64,000 bases of DNA from DASXBA01 sp036406475 (GTDB lineage Bacteria > Actinomycetota > Thermoleophilia > Solirubrobacterales > Thermoleophilaceae): NCBI GenBank assembly GCA_036406475.1, contig DASXBA010000050.1, positions 1-64,000 on the forward strand, written 5' to 3'. The position numbers and the translations under genes were made by a program. The notes beneath the pieces are model-generated. The model worked only from the letters and a program-made list of their open reading frames with translations, ran no database searches and was not told where the DNA came from. Numbering within the stretch: position 1 is the stretch's first letter; each line of letters starts with the position of its first letter. Of the stretch, positions 14,317 to 22,785 are shown piece after piece.

Positions 14317-16614
14317 GTGGCCGGCGAGAAGCTTCGCTTAACCCGTGGCGAAGCCCGCGGCGCACAGCTGACCGTCCCGCGCGAGGCCCTGGTCGGGCGC
14401 GCCGCCGAGGCGCCTTGGAACCTCGAGGGCGACGACGAGATCTCGCGCTCCCACGCCCGGCTGGCGCGAACCGCCGAGGGCGACCTCGTGGTCGAGGACC
14501 TCGGCTCAGCCAACGGAACGTTCCTGAACGGGGAGCGGATCGCGGCGCCGGCCCTGCTCTCGGCGGGCGACAGCGTTCGCTTCGGCACCACGAGCCTCCT
14601 CGTCGAGCCGGCCGACGCCGAGTACCTCCACGTCTCGGCCGGTCGTCTGCGCGGCGCCGACCTGCCGCTCGAGGGCGAGCTCGTCTTCGGCCGCGCCGCG
14701 GCCACGCAGGAGGCGCGGCTGGGGGACGATCCCGAGCTCTCACGCGCGCACGTGCGTCTGACGACGGACGGCGACGGCGTGGTCTCCGTTCAGGACATGG
14801 GCTCCACCAACGGCACGTTCGTGAACGGCGAGCGGCTGGACGGGCCGCGCCGGCTACGGCCGGGCGACCAGCTTTGGATCGGCTCGACCACCCTCGAGCT
14901 GAGGGACCGCCCGCACCCGCAGGAGCACGTCGACACGGTCGCGCGGCCGATCCCTGTGCCCGAGGAGCCGCTTCCGGACGTCGTGCTCGAGCCGGCGCCG
15001 GTGAGCGTGAGCCCCTGGGTCGTGCTCCTGGTGCTGGCGCTGGGCGAGTTCATGATCCTGATCGACTCCACGATCGTGAACGTGGCGCTGCCGAGCATCG
15101 CCACGGACCTCGGCGCGTCGCTCGACGAGCTGCTCTGGATCGTCAACAGCTACGTCCTGCTGTTCGCCCTGCTTCTGATCCTGTCGGGGCGCGTCGGCGA
15201 CATGATCGGCGCCAAACGGATGTTCATTGCGGGCCTCGCCGTGTTCGTGCTCTCCTCGGCGGCCTGCGGGGTGGCCAACGACCCGGTGCTCCTGATCGGC
15301 TTCCGGGCGCTCGAGGGCATCGGCGCGGCCATGCTCCTGCCCCAGACGCTGTCGCTGATCACCTACCTGTTCGAGCCGGAGACGAGGGGAAAGGCACTGG
15401 GAATCTGGGGTGGGGTGGCGGGGCTGTCGATCGTCTGCGGCCCGGTGGTCGGCGGCCTGCTGACCACGCACATCTCCTGGCGGGCGATCTTCTTCCTCAA
15501 CGTGCCGATCGGGATCGCGGCGATGGTGCTGGCCTGGCTGCTGATGCCGGTGCTGCGCGTCCGCGAGCGGCACTCGCTCGACGTCGGCGGCGTGCTCTTG
15601 CTCGGCGTGGGCCTGGCCGCGCTGATCTTCGGGCTGATCGACGGCGAGCGCTACGACTGGGGCCAGATCGCCGGGCCGCTGAGCATCCCGCTGATCCTCG
15701 GGGTGGCGGTCGTGTCTCTGGGGCTGTTCGTGATCTGGGAGCGGCGGCAGGAGGAGCCGCTCGTCCCGCTCAAGCTGTTCCACGACCGCAACTACTCGAT
15801 CGGCACGATCAGCATGGCCTCGATCAACTTCTGCGTGCTCGGGCTGTTCCTCACGAGCGTCGTCTACTTCCAGTCCGTGCACGGCTACTCGGCGGTCACG
15901 TCGGGACTGGCCCTCCTGCCCCTCGCGGGAGCGATCATGATCTCGTCCCCCGTCGGCGGCGCCCTCGTCGACAAGCCCAGGGGCAGGTACGTGCTCACCG
16001 CCGGCCTCGCCGGGGTGGCGCTGGGCTTCGCCGGTACAGCGATCTGGATCGACCCCGACGGGAAGTTCGTCTCGCTGGTCGCCCCGTTCGTGGTCATCGG
16101 CCTCGGGATGGGCCTCGGCTACACATCGCTCACGGCACTGGCGGTGCGCAACATCGCGCCGGCCGAGTCCGGCGTGGCCTCGGGATTCATCGAGACGGCG
16201 GGCCAGGCCGGCAGCGCTCTGGGGACGGCGATCATCGGCGCGGTGCTCCAGCTCTCGCTCGCCTCTGCGCAGGAGGACGAGGCGCGGCGCCTCGCGGTCA
16301 AGCTGCCGGCGTCGGTCAGGGACGACTTCATCGACTCCTACTCGCACGGTGCCGGCAGCGTTCTCAGCCTCGGCGCCGGCGGTGGCGCAACGCAGCCGCC
16401 GAAGGGGGTGTCCGCCAGCGTCGCGCACGACTGGACCGCTGCCGGGCAAGAGGTCTTCCAGCATGCCTATGTCACGGCGATGAAGGCCTCGCTGATCGGG
16501 CCGATCGGAGTGGCGCTGGCGGCGATGGGCATCTCGTTGCTCATCAAGCCGCCGCGCATCCGCCGCGAGCGCGGCGTGAGCGACCCCTCGCTGACGTCGT
16601 TCCCGAAGGGATAG
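14317..16614 (+). CDS. FHA-FHA-MFS fusion exporter (DHA2-like)
   Basis: About 765 residues. Two N-terminal FHA domains (ISRSHARLARTAEGD / DLGSANGTFLNGERI and LSRAHVRLTTDGDGV / DMGSTNGTFVNGERL) precede a 14-helix-type MFS drug exporter starting near residue 235 with the DHA2 signature LIDSTIVNVALPSIATDLG. It probably exports a cluster product and senses kinase signalling. GTG 14317 is preferred over GTG 14260 because the FHA fold begins there and TATGCT lies 8 bases upstream (leaderless). It is divergent from the split-barrel/cNMP gene. Confidence 0.9.
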   Translation: MAGEKLRLTRGEARGAQLTVPREALVGRAAEAPWNLEGDDEISRSHARLARTAEGDLVVEDLGSANGTFLNGERIAAPALLSAGDSVRFGTTSLLVEPADAEYLHVSAGRLRGADLPLEGELVFGRAAATQEARLGDDPELSRAHVRLTTDGDGVVSVQDMGSTNGTFVNGERLDGPRRLRPGDQLWIGSTTLELRDRPHPQEHVDTVARPIPVPEEPLPDVVLEPAPVSVSPWVVLLVLALGEFMILIDSTIVNVALPSIATDLGASLDELLWIVNSYVLLFALLLILSGRVGDMIGAKRMFIAGLAVFVLSSAACGVANDPVLLIGFRALEGIGAAMLLPQTLSLITYLFEPETRGKALGIWGGVAGLSIVCGPVVGGLLTTHISWRAIFFLNVPIGIAAMVLAWLLMPVLRVRERHSLDVGGVLLLGVGLAALIFGLIDGERYDWGQIAGPLSIPLILGVAVVSLGLFVIWERRQEEPLVPLKLFHDRNYSIGTISMASINFCVLGLFLTSVVYFQSVHGYSAVTSGLALLPLAGAIMISSPVGGALVDKPRGRYVLTAGLAGVALGFAGTAIWIDPDGKFVSLVAPFVVIGLGMGLGYTSLTALAVRNIAPAESGVASGFIETAGQAGSALGTAIIGAVLQLSLASAQEDEARRLAVKLPASVRDDFIDSYSHGAGSVLSLGAGGGATQPPKGVSASVAHDWTAAGQEVFQHAYVTAMKASLIGPIGVALAAMGISLLIKPPRIRRERGVSDPSLTSFPKG

Positions 16615-16651
16615 GCTCGCCCGAAACCGACCCCGGGATGGAGAGAGAACC

Positions 16652-17389
16652 TTGGACCTCGGATTGAGCGGGAAGAAGGCGGTCGTGACGGGCGGCTCGC
16701 GCGGCATCGGCCGCGCGATCGTGCTCGGCCTGGCTGGGAACGGCGCCTCGGTGGCCGCCTGTTACAACCGCGAGTCCGACGACGTCAAGAAGCTGCGCGG
16801 CGAGCTCGAGGAGGTCGGCGGCGACAGCTATCTCGCCCAGGCCGACATCTCGGATCCGGACTCGGCCCGCTCCTTCGTCGAGGACGCGTCGGGCAAGTTC
16901 GGCGGCATCGACATCCTCATCAACAACGCCGGCGTAGTGAGCCACCAGATGATCGACGAGCTCGAGCTCGACGAGTGGCATCGGGTGATCGACACCAACC
17001 TCACCGCGATCTACCTGATCTGCAAGGCCGCGCTGCCCTCGATGGCGGAGGGAGGCTCGATCGTGAACATCACCTCGGCGGTCGCCATGCGCGGCATGCC
17101 GGCGCGCACCCACTACATCTCCTCCAAGGCGGGCGTGATCGGTTTCACCCGCGCGCTCTGCAAGGAGGTCGGGAAGCAGGGCATCCGCGTGAACGCCCTC
17201 GCCCCCGGCATCATCGAGACCGACCAGACGGCCGGCCTGGACGAGGCCGGCCGCGCCCGCTACTCGGGGCTCGCCGCGCTCAACCGCCTGGGTGAATCGG
17301 AAGAGATCGCCAGCGTCGCCCTATTCCTGGCGAGCGACCTGTCGAGCTTTGTCTCCGGGGTGACGTTGAACGTGGACGGCGGGATCTAG
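16652..17389 (+). CDS. SDR-family 3-ketoacyl reductase (FabG-like)
   Basis: 245-residue short-chain dehydrogenase: NAD(P) motif TGGSRGIG, NNAG, catalytic S in NITSAVAM and YISSK (Y/K pair). It could reduce a keto group of the polyketide chain, like actinorhodin-type ketoreductases. It starts with TTG at 16652, six bases after GGAGAG. It follows the exporter by 37 bases and ends in a convergent region containing an 18-bp inverted repeat. Confidence 0.9.
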   Translation: MDLGLSGKKAVVTGGSRGIGRAIVLGLAGNGASVAACYNRESDDVKKLRGELEEVGGDSYLAQADISDPDSARSFVEDASGKFGGIDILINNAGVVSHQMIDELELDEWHRVIDTNLTAIYLICKAALPSMAEGGSIVNITSAVAMRGMPARTHYISSKAGVIGFTRALCKEVGKQGIRVNALAPGIIETDQTAGLDEAGRARYSGLAALNRLGESEEIASVALFLASDLSSFVSGVTLNVDGGI

Positions 17390-17422
17390 CTGAGCTCGGG
17401 CGCCCCCGCGATCGTCCTTAAC

Positions 17423-17476
17423 GCGACGTTTGACCATTTAGCGGCCCCATAGACCCGGTAAATGGTCAATCGTCGC
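17423..17476. repeat. 18-bp inverted repeat between convergent genes
   Basis: GCGACGTTTGACCATTTA (17423-17440) and TAAATGGTCAATCGTCGC (17459-17476) pair with one mismatch over 18 bases; the loop is 18 bases. It is AT-rich in its core, unlike its surroundings. It lies between the convergent ketoreductase and small-barrel genes, so it may terminate both, or bind a regulator. Confidence 0.65.
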
Positions 17477-17504
17477 CTCCTGCCGGGCGGATGCACCCGC
17501 CAGT

Positions 17505-17541
17505 CGGTATCTAGGCCTCCCCGCGCGGTATCTAGGCCTCC
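17505..17541. repeat. 16-bp direct repeat spanning a gene end
   Basis: CGGTATCTAGGCCTCC occurs at 17505-17520 and 17526-17541. The second copy contains the stop codon of the small-barrel gene on the minus strand. It looks like a local duplication. Confidence 0.6.
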
Positions 17542-17885
17542 GCCACCTTCTTCCCGGCCTCGTCCATGGAGAAGGTCTCCTTGAAGATCGGGCCGGTGAA
17601 CATGTTCATCGTGAAGTTCTCGGGGTCGTGGGCGTCCTCGAAGTACTCGCCGAAGCGCTCGACGGCCTTCTTGTGGTACTCGGCCTCCGTGCTGGCGATG
17701 AGGTCCTCCTCACCCTCCCAGAGAGTGATCGACAGCGCCTTGCCGGACTCCAGGTCGACCATCGAGATGGCGCCCTGGAAGCCCTCGCGCGCCTTCGTGA
17801 CCGGCAGGATGTTGTCGTACCAGAGCTTCAGGCCCTCTTCGACCTTGCCCTCGGGGGCCTGGACGTGGGTGACACGGCAGAACAT
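17532..17885 (-). CDS. Small dimeric alpha/beta-barrel protein
   Basis: 117 residues starting MFCRVTHVQAPEGKVEEGLK. The pattern of an N-terminal beta strand, a helix ending LPVTKAREGFQGAIS, then KALSITLWEGEEDLIAST fits the dimeric alpha/beta-barrel (ABM-like) superfamily. Related proteins in aromatic polyketide clusters act as monooxygenases or cyclases, but many have unknown roles. It is divergent from the operon beginning at 17996 and is one of seven such small proteins in the locus. Confidence 0.7.
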   Translation of the reverse strand: MFCRVTHVQAPEGKVEEGLKLWYDNILPVTKAREGFQGAISMVDLESGKALSITLWEGEEDLIASTEAEYHKKAVERFGEYFEDAHDPENFTMNMFTGPIFKETFSMDEAGKKVAEA

Positions 17886-17954
17886 GTGGGCGTCTCCTTT
17901 TCAGCGGGCTGGCGAGCCGATCCTAACCCGGCTTCCGGGACCTGTGAAGGCGCC

Positions 17955-17983
17955 TTGCGGGCCTCTTGCATTCGGGATAGGTT
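17955..17983 (+). promoter_or_regulatory. Promoter of the small-barrel/tailoring operon
   Basis: TTGCGG (17955-17960), 17-base spacer, TAGGTT (17978-17983). The ATG at 17996 is 12 bases further on, giving a leaderless or nearly leaderless transcript. Confidence 0.6.
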
Positions 17984-17995
17984 CGCGCGGGCCCC

Positions 17996-18301
17996 ATGGT
18001 TCGCGCAAGTCTCTACATGAAGGTGAAGAAAGGCCGCGGCGACGACTTCGAGCGCGCCTGGCGCCAGATCGCCGAGGAGGTCCGAAAAGCCCCCGGCAAT
18101 GTGCGCCAGGCCCTCACCCGCGACCCCGAGGATCCCGACAGCTTCGTCGTCACGAGCGACTGGGAGGACCGCGAGACCTTCCACGAGTTCGAGACCAGCC
18201 CGGAGCAGGACGATCTCACGGAGCCGCTGCGCGACCTCCGCGACTCCGCCCGCATGACGGTCCACGAGCTCGTGACCCACATCGAACGAGGAGATGATTG
18301 A
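17996..18301 (+). CDS. Small ABM-like barrel protein
   Basis: 101 residues (MVRASLYMKVKKGRGDDFER). The order of strands, the APGNVRQALTRDPEDPDSFV segment and TSDWEDRETFHEFETSPEQD match antibiotic-biosynthesis monooxygenase-type alpha/beta barrels. It is the first gene of a tightly packed operon running to about 22.7 kb, and its stop overlaps the next start (TGATG). Catalysis cannot be assigned from sequence alone. Confidence 0.78.
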   Translation: MVRASLYMKVKKGRGDDFERAWRQIAEEVRKAPGNVRQALTRDPEDPDSFVVTSDWEDRETFHEFETSPEQDDLTEPLRDLRDSARMTVHELVTHIERGDD

Positions 18302-18627
18302 TGCCCGCACGGGTGATGGTGTTCGCCAGGATCAACCGGGGCGACGAGGAGGCCTTCGAGGCCGCGTACGCCCAGGTCACAGCGAACGTCAAGGGCACGG
18401 AGGGCCACATCGCCGACGAGCTCCTGCGCCGCAACGAGCCGCCCGACGACGAGGACAGCCCGCGCAGCTACGTCCTGCTCAGCGAGTGGGAGAGCAAGGA
18501 GGCGTTCCTCGCCTGGGAGAACGCCCCGGTGCACACCGAGAAGCGCAACCCGATGACCCCCTACTGGACCGGCAAGGTCGAGCGGATCATCTGGGACGTG
18601 GCCCACACCATCAAGCAGGGGGCGTGA
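18301..18627 (+). CDS. Small ABM-like barrel protein
   Basis: 108 residues from ATG 18301 (MPARVMVFARINRGDEEAFE), with GAGGAG 6 bases upstream; a TTG three bases earlier is less likely. The TEGHIADELLRRNEPPDD and SEWESKEAFLAWENAPVH segments resemble the previous gene and the protein at 6822, so this is another dimeric alpha/beta-barrel family member. It overlaps the previous stop by one base and is separated from the next start by one base. Confidence 0.77.
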   Translation: MPARVMVFARINRGDEEAFEAAYAQVTANVKGTEGHIADELLRRNEPPDDEDSPRSYVLLSEWESKEAFLAWENAPVHTEKRNPMTPYWTGKVERIIWDVAHTIKQGA

Positions 18628-18628
18628 G

Positions 18629-18937
18629 GTGGCGCTCTACGCACGGATCAACGAGACGAAGTGGAACCCGGAGCGGGTCGACGAGGGCATCAAGCTCACC
18701 GAGGACACGATCATTCCCGCCTACCAGGAGCACCCCGGCTTCAAGGGCTACATCCTGCTGACGGACCCGAGCGGCGACGGCGCCATCGCCATAACGATGT
18801 GGGACTCGGAGGAGAACCGGGAGTCGAGCGCCGGGATAGCCCGGGCGATGATCGGCGAGCTCAAGGGCATCCTGCGTGCCCCGCCCGACACGAAGAACTT
18901 CGAGGTCATGTTCAACGTCCGGCCGGAGGGAGACTGA
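18629..18937 (+). CDS. Small ABM-like barrel protein
   Basis: 102 residues starting with GTG (ALYARINETKWNPERVDEGI). PAYQEHPGFKGYILLTDPSG and ITMWDSEENRESS follow the usual strand-helix-strand order of dimeric alpha/beta barrels. It could partner a neighbouring barrel protein as a heterodimer. One base separates it from each neighbour, so expression is tightly linked. Confidence 0.72.
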   Translation: MALYARINETKWNPERVDEGIKLTEDTIIPAYQEHPGFKGYILLTDPSGDGAIAITMWDSEENRESSAGIARAMIGELKGILRAPPDTKNFEVMFNVRPEGD

Positions 18938-18938
18938 G

Positions 18939-19310
18939 ATGTCCCAGTGGGTGGCGCTGATGTGGGGCATCAAGCCCGAGAGCCGCGACACGGTCCGCGA
19001 GCTGTTCCACAACTACGGGCGACCCGACCACGCGATCAAGGACGACGACGGCAACGAGGTCGGCACGCTCCTGCAGACGCTCGTCTTCATGAAGGACAAC
19101 GACGTGATCCGCGTCGTGGAGACCACGGACGGCGTCGACCTGCCGACCCTCGCCAAGCACATGGGCCGCCAGCAGGCCATCCGCGACCTGGAGGACAAGC
19201 TCGACGAGCACATCGCCGAGCCGCGCGACATGTCGACCCCCGACGGCGCCCGCGAGTTCTTCATCAAGAGCATCATGGAGCTCCTGGTCGCAAGGCGGCA
19301 CGACGAGTGA
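18939..19310 (+). CDS. SchA/CurD-like protein (WhiE ORFI-type)
   Basis: 123 residues (MSQWVALMWGIKPESRDTVR). The FHNYGRPDH, FMKDNDVIRVVETTDG and EPRDMSTPDGAREFF phrases match what I know of the SchA/CurD domain found in Streptomyces spore-pigment clusters; that family is also barrel-like. Its biochemical role is not established. Its presence with the cupin, KSalpha, CLF, ACP and aromatase strengthens the link to whiE-type clusters. It overlaps the next start in a GTGA. The family call is from memory of motifs, without a search. Confidence 0.62.
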   Translation: MSQWVALMWGIKPESRDTVRELFHNYGRPDHAIKDDDGNEVGTLLQTLVFMKDNDVIRVVETTDGVDLPTLAKHMGRQQAIRDLEDKLDEHIAEPRDMSTPDGAREFFIKSIMELLVARRHDE

Positions 19311-20164
19311 CCCCGGGCGGCCCACCCGGTGGCCCGCCCGGCGGCGGGCCGCCCGCGCCCGCCATCGAGGTAGATGAGCAGCGTGTAACCGACTTCGACT
19401 CGCTCTTCCGGCTCGACGGCCGGCGGGCGATCCTCGTGGGCGGCTACGGCGGGATCGGCGAGGTCACGAGCCGGCTGCTGGCCGACTACGGCGCCGAGGT
19501 CGCGATCGCCGGGCGCAACGAGGACAAGGCCACGGCGCTGGCCGAGGAGATCTCGGGCGACGGCGGGCGGGCGATCGGCCTGAGGGTGGACATCGCCGAC
19601 CGCGACAGCGCGCAGGCGCTGGTCAAGAGCACCGTGGACGAGCTGGGCGGAGTCGACGTCCTCGTGAACTTCGCCGGCATCGACAACGAGGCGCCCGCGG
19701 AGGATTTCGACGAGGACGAGTTCCGCCAGGTGATCGAGATCAACCTGAACGGCGCGTTCTGGCTCTCGCAGGCCGCCGGCCAGGTGATGATCGACCAGGG
19801 GCGCGGCGGCAGGATCATCCACTACTCGACCACGCGTGCCATGGCGGGCGGGCGCAAGGGCTTCGCCGCCTACGCCTCGAGCAAGGCCGGCCTCAACGGA
19901 CTCATCCGCCAGCTCGCCACCGAGTGGGGCAAGTACCGGATCGCGGTCACGGGCGTGGCCCCGGGCTTCGTCCCGACCGAGCTGGTGGCCGGGGCGATGA
20001 AGCAGGAATGGTTCGTGAACATGATGCTGAACCGCATCCCCTTCGGCCGCTTCGGCGAGCCGATCGAGCTGGCCGGGACGACGCTGTTCCTCGCCTCGCC
20101 GGCTGCCAGCTTCGTCACCGGCCAGGTCATCTACGTCGACGGCGGCGTGGTGGCGAGCTCCTGA
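19307..20164 (+). CDS. SDR-family reductase with N-terminal GGPP tag
   Basis: 285 residues. The N-terminus is low complexity (PGGPPGGPPGGGPPAPA), followed from about residue 35 by a short-chain dehydrogenase: GGYGGIGEV cofactor loop, catalytic S in HYSTTRA, Y and K in AAYASSKAG. It probably reduces a ketone on a polyketide intermediate. The GTG at 19307 is coupled to the preceding stop, so the tag is translated unless a later start is used. The same Gly-Pro tag recurs in the amidohydrolase at 21066 and the halogenase at 30390. Confidence 0.88.
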   Translation: MTPGGPPGGPPGGGPPAPAIEVDEQRVTDFDSLFRLDGRRAILVGGYGGIGEVTSRLLADYGAEVAIAGRNEDKATALAEEISGDGGRAIGLRVDIADRDSAQALVKSTVDELGGVDVLVNFAGIDNEAPAEDFDEDEFRQVIEINLNGAFWLSQAAGQVMIDQGRGGRIIHYSTTRAMAGGRKGFAAYASSKAGLNGLIRQLATEWGKYRIAVTGVAPGFVPTELVAGAMKQEWFVNMMLNRIPFGRFGEPIELAGTTLFLASPAASFVTGQVIYVDGGVVASS

Positions 20165-21078
20165 TGGCCGGCACGGAGCAGCGAATCGCGTACGTCGGCC
20201 TGGGCGTGATGGGGGCCGGGATGGCCGCCCGCCTGGCGGAGTCCGGCTACGCCGTGACCGTCTACAACCGGACGCGCTCGAAGGCGGAGGAGGTCGCCGC
20301 CGAGGTCGAGGTCAAGGTGGCCGACTCCCCCGCGGAAGCGGCCCGCGAGGCCGACGTGGTGATGATGAGCCTCGCCGACCAGAACGTGGTCGAGAAGATC
20401 GTCTTCGGCGACGACGGCGTCGCCGGCTCGCTGGCGAGCGGGGCCTATCTCGTCGACATGAGCACGGTGCCGCCCGCCTACGCGCGCGACTTGGCCGAGC
20501 GCAGCGCTGCCGCAGGGCACAAGGCGCTCGACGCCTGCGTGCTGGGGGCGCCCTTCATGGCCCGCTCAGGCGACCTCCGCGTGATGGTCGGCGCCCAGGA
20601 GGACGACTTCAAGGCGCTCGAGGGGATCTTCGGGACAATGGGCAAGGACGTCACCTATCTCGGCGGCAACGGCATGGGCGCGACTATGAAGCTCGTCCTG
20701 AACATGCTCATGGGCGTCCAGATGCCGGCGCTGGCCGAGGCCGTCGTGTTCGGCGAGCGGGCCGGCCTGCCACGGGACAAGATCCTCGAGATGATCGCCC
20801 AGAGCGGCTACAGCTCGCCGGTGATGGCGTTCCGCTGCATGCTGATGAAGGAGCGCAAGTTCGAGGATCCCTCCTTCAAGCTCGCGCTCATGCGCAAGGA
20901 CATGATGCTCGTTCTGGACGCCTGCAAGGAGCTCGACGTGCCCCTGCCGGTCTCGGAGACCGCCTACTCCATGCTCACGGCGGCCAAGCAGCAGGGCCTG
21001 GGCGACCTCGACGTCGCCGCGATCCTCGCCTTCCAGGAGCGGATGGCGGGGCTGGAGGGCTATCCGTGGCCGGAGTAG
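20164..21078 (+). CDS. 3-hydroxyisobutyrate dehydrogenase-family oxidoreductase
   Basis: 304 residues of the beta-hydroxyacid dehydrogenase family. The N-terminal NAD(P) site reads YVGLGVMGAGMAARL, then YNRTRSK; the catalytic lysine lies in GATMKLVLNMLMG, and the C-terminal helical domain is complete. Relatives act on 3-hydroxyacids, and imine reductases belong to the same fold, so the substrate here is open. The start overlaps the previous stop (TGATG), and the gene's end overlaps the amidohydrolase start by 13 bases. Confidence 0.88.
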   Translation: MAGTEQRIAYVGLGVMGAGMAARLAESGYAVTVYNRTRSKAEEVAAEVEVKVADSPAEAAREADVVMMSLADQNVVEKIVFGDDGVAGSLASGAYLVDMSTVPPAYARDLAERSAAAGHKALDACVLGAPFMARSGDLRVMVGAQEDDFKALEGIFGTMGKDVTYLGGNGMGATMKLVLNMLMGVQMPALAEAVVFGERAGLPRDKILEMIAQSGYSSPVMAFRCMLMKERKFEDPSFKLALMRKDMMLVLDACKELDVPLPVSETAYSMLTAAKQQGLGDLDVAAILAFQERMAGLEGYPWPE

Positions 21079-22076
21079 TCGACGCCCACGGCCACATCAC
21101 TCACCCCGAGCTCCTCAAGCGCTACCCGATGCCCCCGGTGCTGGGCGACATCGAGGGGATGCTCGACCGCAAGTCGCAAGCCGGCATCGACGTGACCGTG
21201 GTGGGCAGCCCGGTGGGCTTCGGCACGATGAGCAAGCGCGGGCACGACAACTACGCCCAGCCGTTCGACGAGCTCAAGGAGTTCCACGACTGGCTCGCGG
21301 AGACGGTTCGGAAGTACTCGCCGCGCCTGGCCGCCTACGCGTACACGAACCCGTTCGGCGGGGACGAGCTGCTCGAGTACACCGCACAGACCGTCCGGGA
21401 CGGCGGCTTCGTCGGGCTGATCGTCAACACGAGCGTCAAGGGCGAGTACCTGGACTCCGAGGGGGCGGACCCGTTCTTCGAGATGGCGAACGAGCTCGGC
21501 AAGCCGATCTTCCTGCACCCTCCGGCCGAGCCGGTCGGCAGCGACAGCCTCGAAGACTTCCGGCTCGTCGAGCAGGTGGGCCGCTTCATGGACGTGACGG
21601 TGGGGCTCGCGGCGCTCGTCTTCGGCGGGCGCCTGGAGCAGTACCCCGACCTCCGCTTCATCGCCGCGACGGCCGGGGGCGCGATCTCGCTACTGGCGGG
21701 ACGGCTCGACTCGGCCTACATGCCACCGCACTGGAGGGGGGGCGGACCTCCCGGCGGCGGCCCTCCGGGAGGCGGCGGCCCGCCCGGAGGCGGCGGGCCC
21801 AAGCTCGAGAACAAGATCAGCGAGCCGCCGAGCAAGTTCCTCGCGAACGTCTATGTCGACACCGCGAACTCGAGCGTCCCGAATCACCTCGCCAACCTCG
21901 AGCTGATGGGCGCCGAGCACATCCTCTTCGGCAGCGACTCGCCCCCTCTCTCGACGCCGCTCGATCAGGCGATCGGGATGGTCGATGAGCTGCCCGTCTC
22001 GGACGACCAGAAGCAACAGATCCTGGCGGGGAACGCCCGCCGGTTGCTCGGTCTCGACGGAGACGAAGCCGGCTGA
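21066..22076 (+). CDS. Amidohydrolase-2/ACMSD-like enzyme with internal GGPP insert
   Basis: 336 residues. Metal ligands are visible: DAHGH at the N-terminus, H in FLHPPAEP and D in GSDSPPLSTPL. The family includes decarboxylases (ACMSD, gamma-resorcylate) and hydrolases, so decarboxylation of an aromatic intermediate is a reasonable guess. A Gly-Pro stretch of about 21 residues built from GGGPP repeats (21739-21801) is inserted in a presumed surface loop between YMPPHWR and KLENKISEPP. The GTG at 21066 overlaps the upstream gene. Confidence 0.85.
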   Translation: MAGVVDAHGHITHPELLKRYPMPPVLGDIEGMLDRKSQAGIDVTVVGSPVGFGTMSKRGHDNYAQPFDELKEFHDWLAETVRKYSPRLAAYAYTNPFGGDELLEYTAQTVRDGGFVGLIVNTSVKGEYLDSEGADPFFEMANELGKPIFLHPPAEPVGSDSLEDFRLVEQVGRFMDVTVGLAALVFGGRLEQYPDLRFIAATAGGAISLLAGRLDSAYMPPHWRGGGPPGGGPPGGGGPPGGGGPKLENKISEPPSKFLANVYVDTANSSVPNHLANLELMGAEHILFGSDSPPLSTPLDQAIGMVDELPVSDDQKQQILAGNARRLLGLDGDEAG

Positions 22077-22087
22077 GCGACGGCCTC

Positions 22088-22771
22088 ATGACCCTTGCCG
22101 TCGCCTCGCCCCTCGACGTAGCGGCCGACGTCGGCTATCCGCTGATCTTCCTGTTCATCATGCTGGAGACCGGTTGCGGAATCCCCTTCGCGCCGGGAGA
22201 CCTTGCGGCGGTCTCCGGTGGCATCGCCGCCGCCAACGGCAATCTCCAGATCGGCTGGGTGATCGTAGTTGCCGCGGCCGGTGCGATCGTCGGCGACAAC
22301 GTCGGCTACGTCATCGGCCGGCTGGGCGGGCGGCGGCTTCTCGAGCGGCCGGGACTCTTCGAGAAGCAGCGCCACGCCGTGCTCGACATGGCGGACCCCT
22401 ACTTCGAGCGCCACGGCCCGAAGACCGTCTTCATCGGCCGCTGGCTGCCGGTGCTGCGCGTGTACGCGTCCTGGCTCGCCGGGGCCAGCAGGATGCCGTG
22501 GCCCACGTTCCTCTTCTGGAACGCGACAGGCGGCACCTTCTGGGCGCTTGCGGTTTGCCTGGGCGGCTACTTCGGCGGATCCGCAGCGGAGAAGGCCATC
22601 AGCAGCTTTGGCAAGTTCGGCGTGCTCTTCGTGATAGCCGGTGTTGTCACCGTCTTCCTGGTTCTCCGTCGCCAGACGGGGCGCGCGGCCGACCGGGTGC
22701 GGACCGAGAGCCAGCAAATGCGCGCGCTCGACCCGGGCGGCACGACGCGGCCGGCCCCCGTTCGCGATTAA
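22088..22771 (+). CDS. DedA-family membrane protein
   Basis: 227 residues with four or more hydrophobic segments. Family signatures: PLIFLFIMLETGCGIPFAPGD, AGAIVGDNVGYVIGR and FIGRWLPVLRVYASWLAGAS. DedA proteins act in lipid-carrier or phospholipid transport and help maintain membrane potential. The gene follows the amidohydrolase by 11 bases and may belong to the polyketide tailoring operon, or be an unrelated neighbour. It is convergent with the redoxin-like gene. Confidence 0.9.
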   Translation: MTLAVASPLDVAADVGYPLIFLFIMLETGCGIPFAPGDLAAVSGGIAAANGNLQIGWVIVVAAAGAIVGDNVGYVIGRLGGRRLLERPGLFEKQRHAVLDMADPYFERHGPKTVFIGRWLPVLRVYASWLAGASRMPWPTFLFWNATGGTFWALAVCLGGYFGGSAAEKAISSFGKFGVLFVIAGVVTVFLVLRRQTGRAADRVRTESQQMRALDPGGTTRPAPVRD

Positions 22772-22785
22772 CCGCGGGAATAAGC

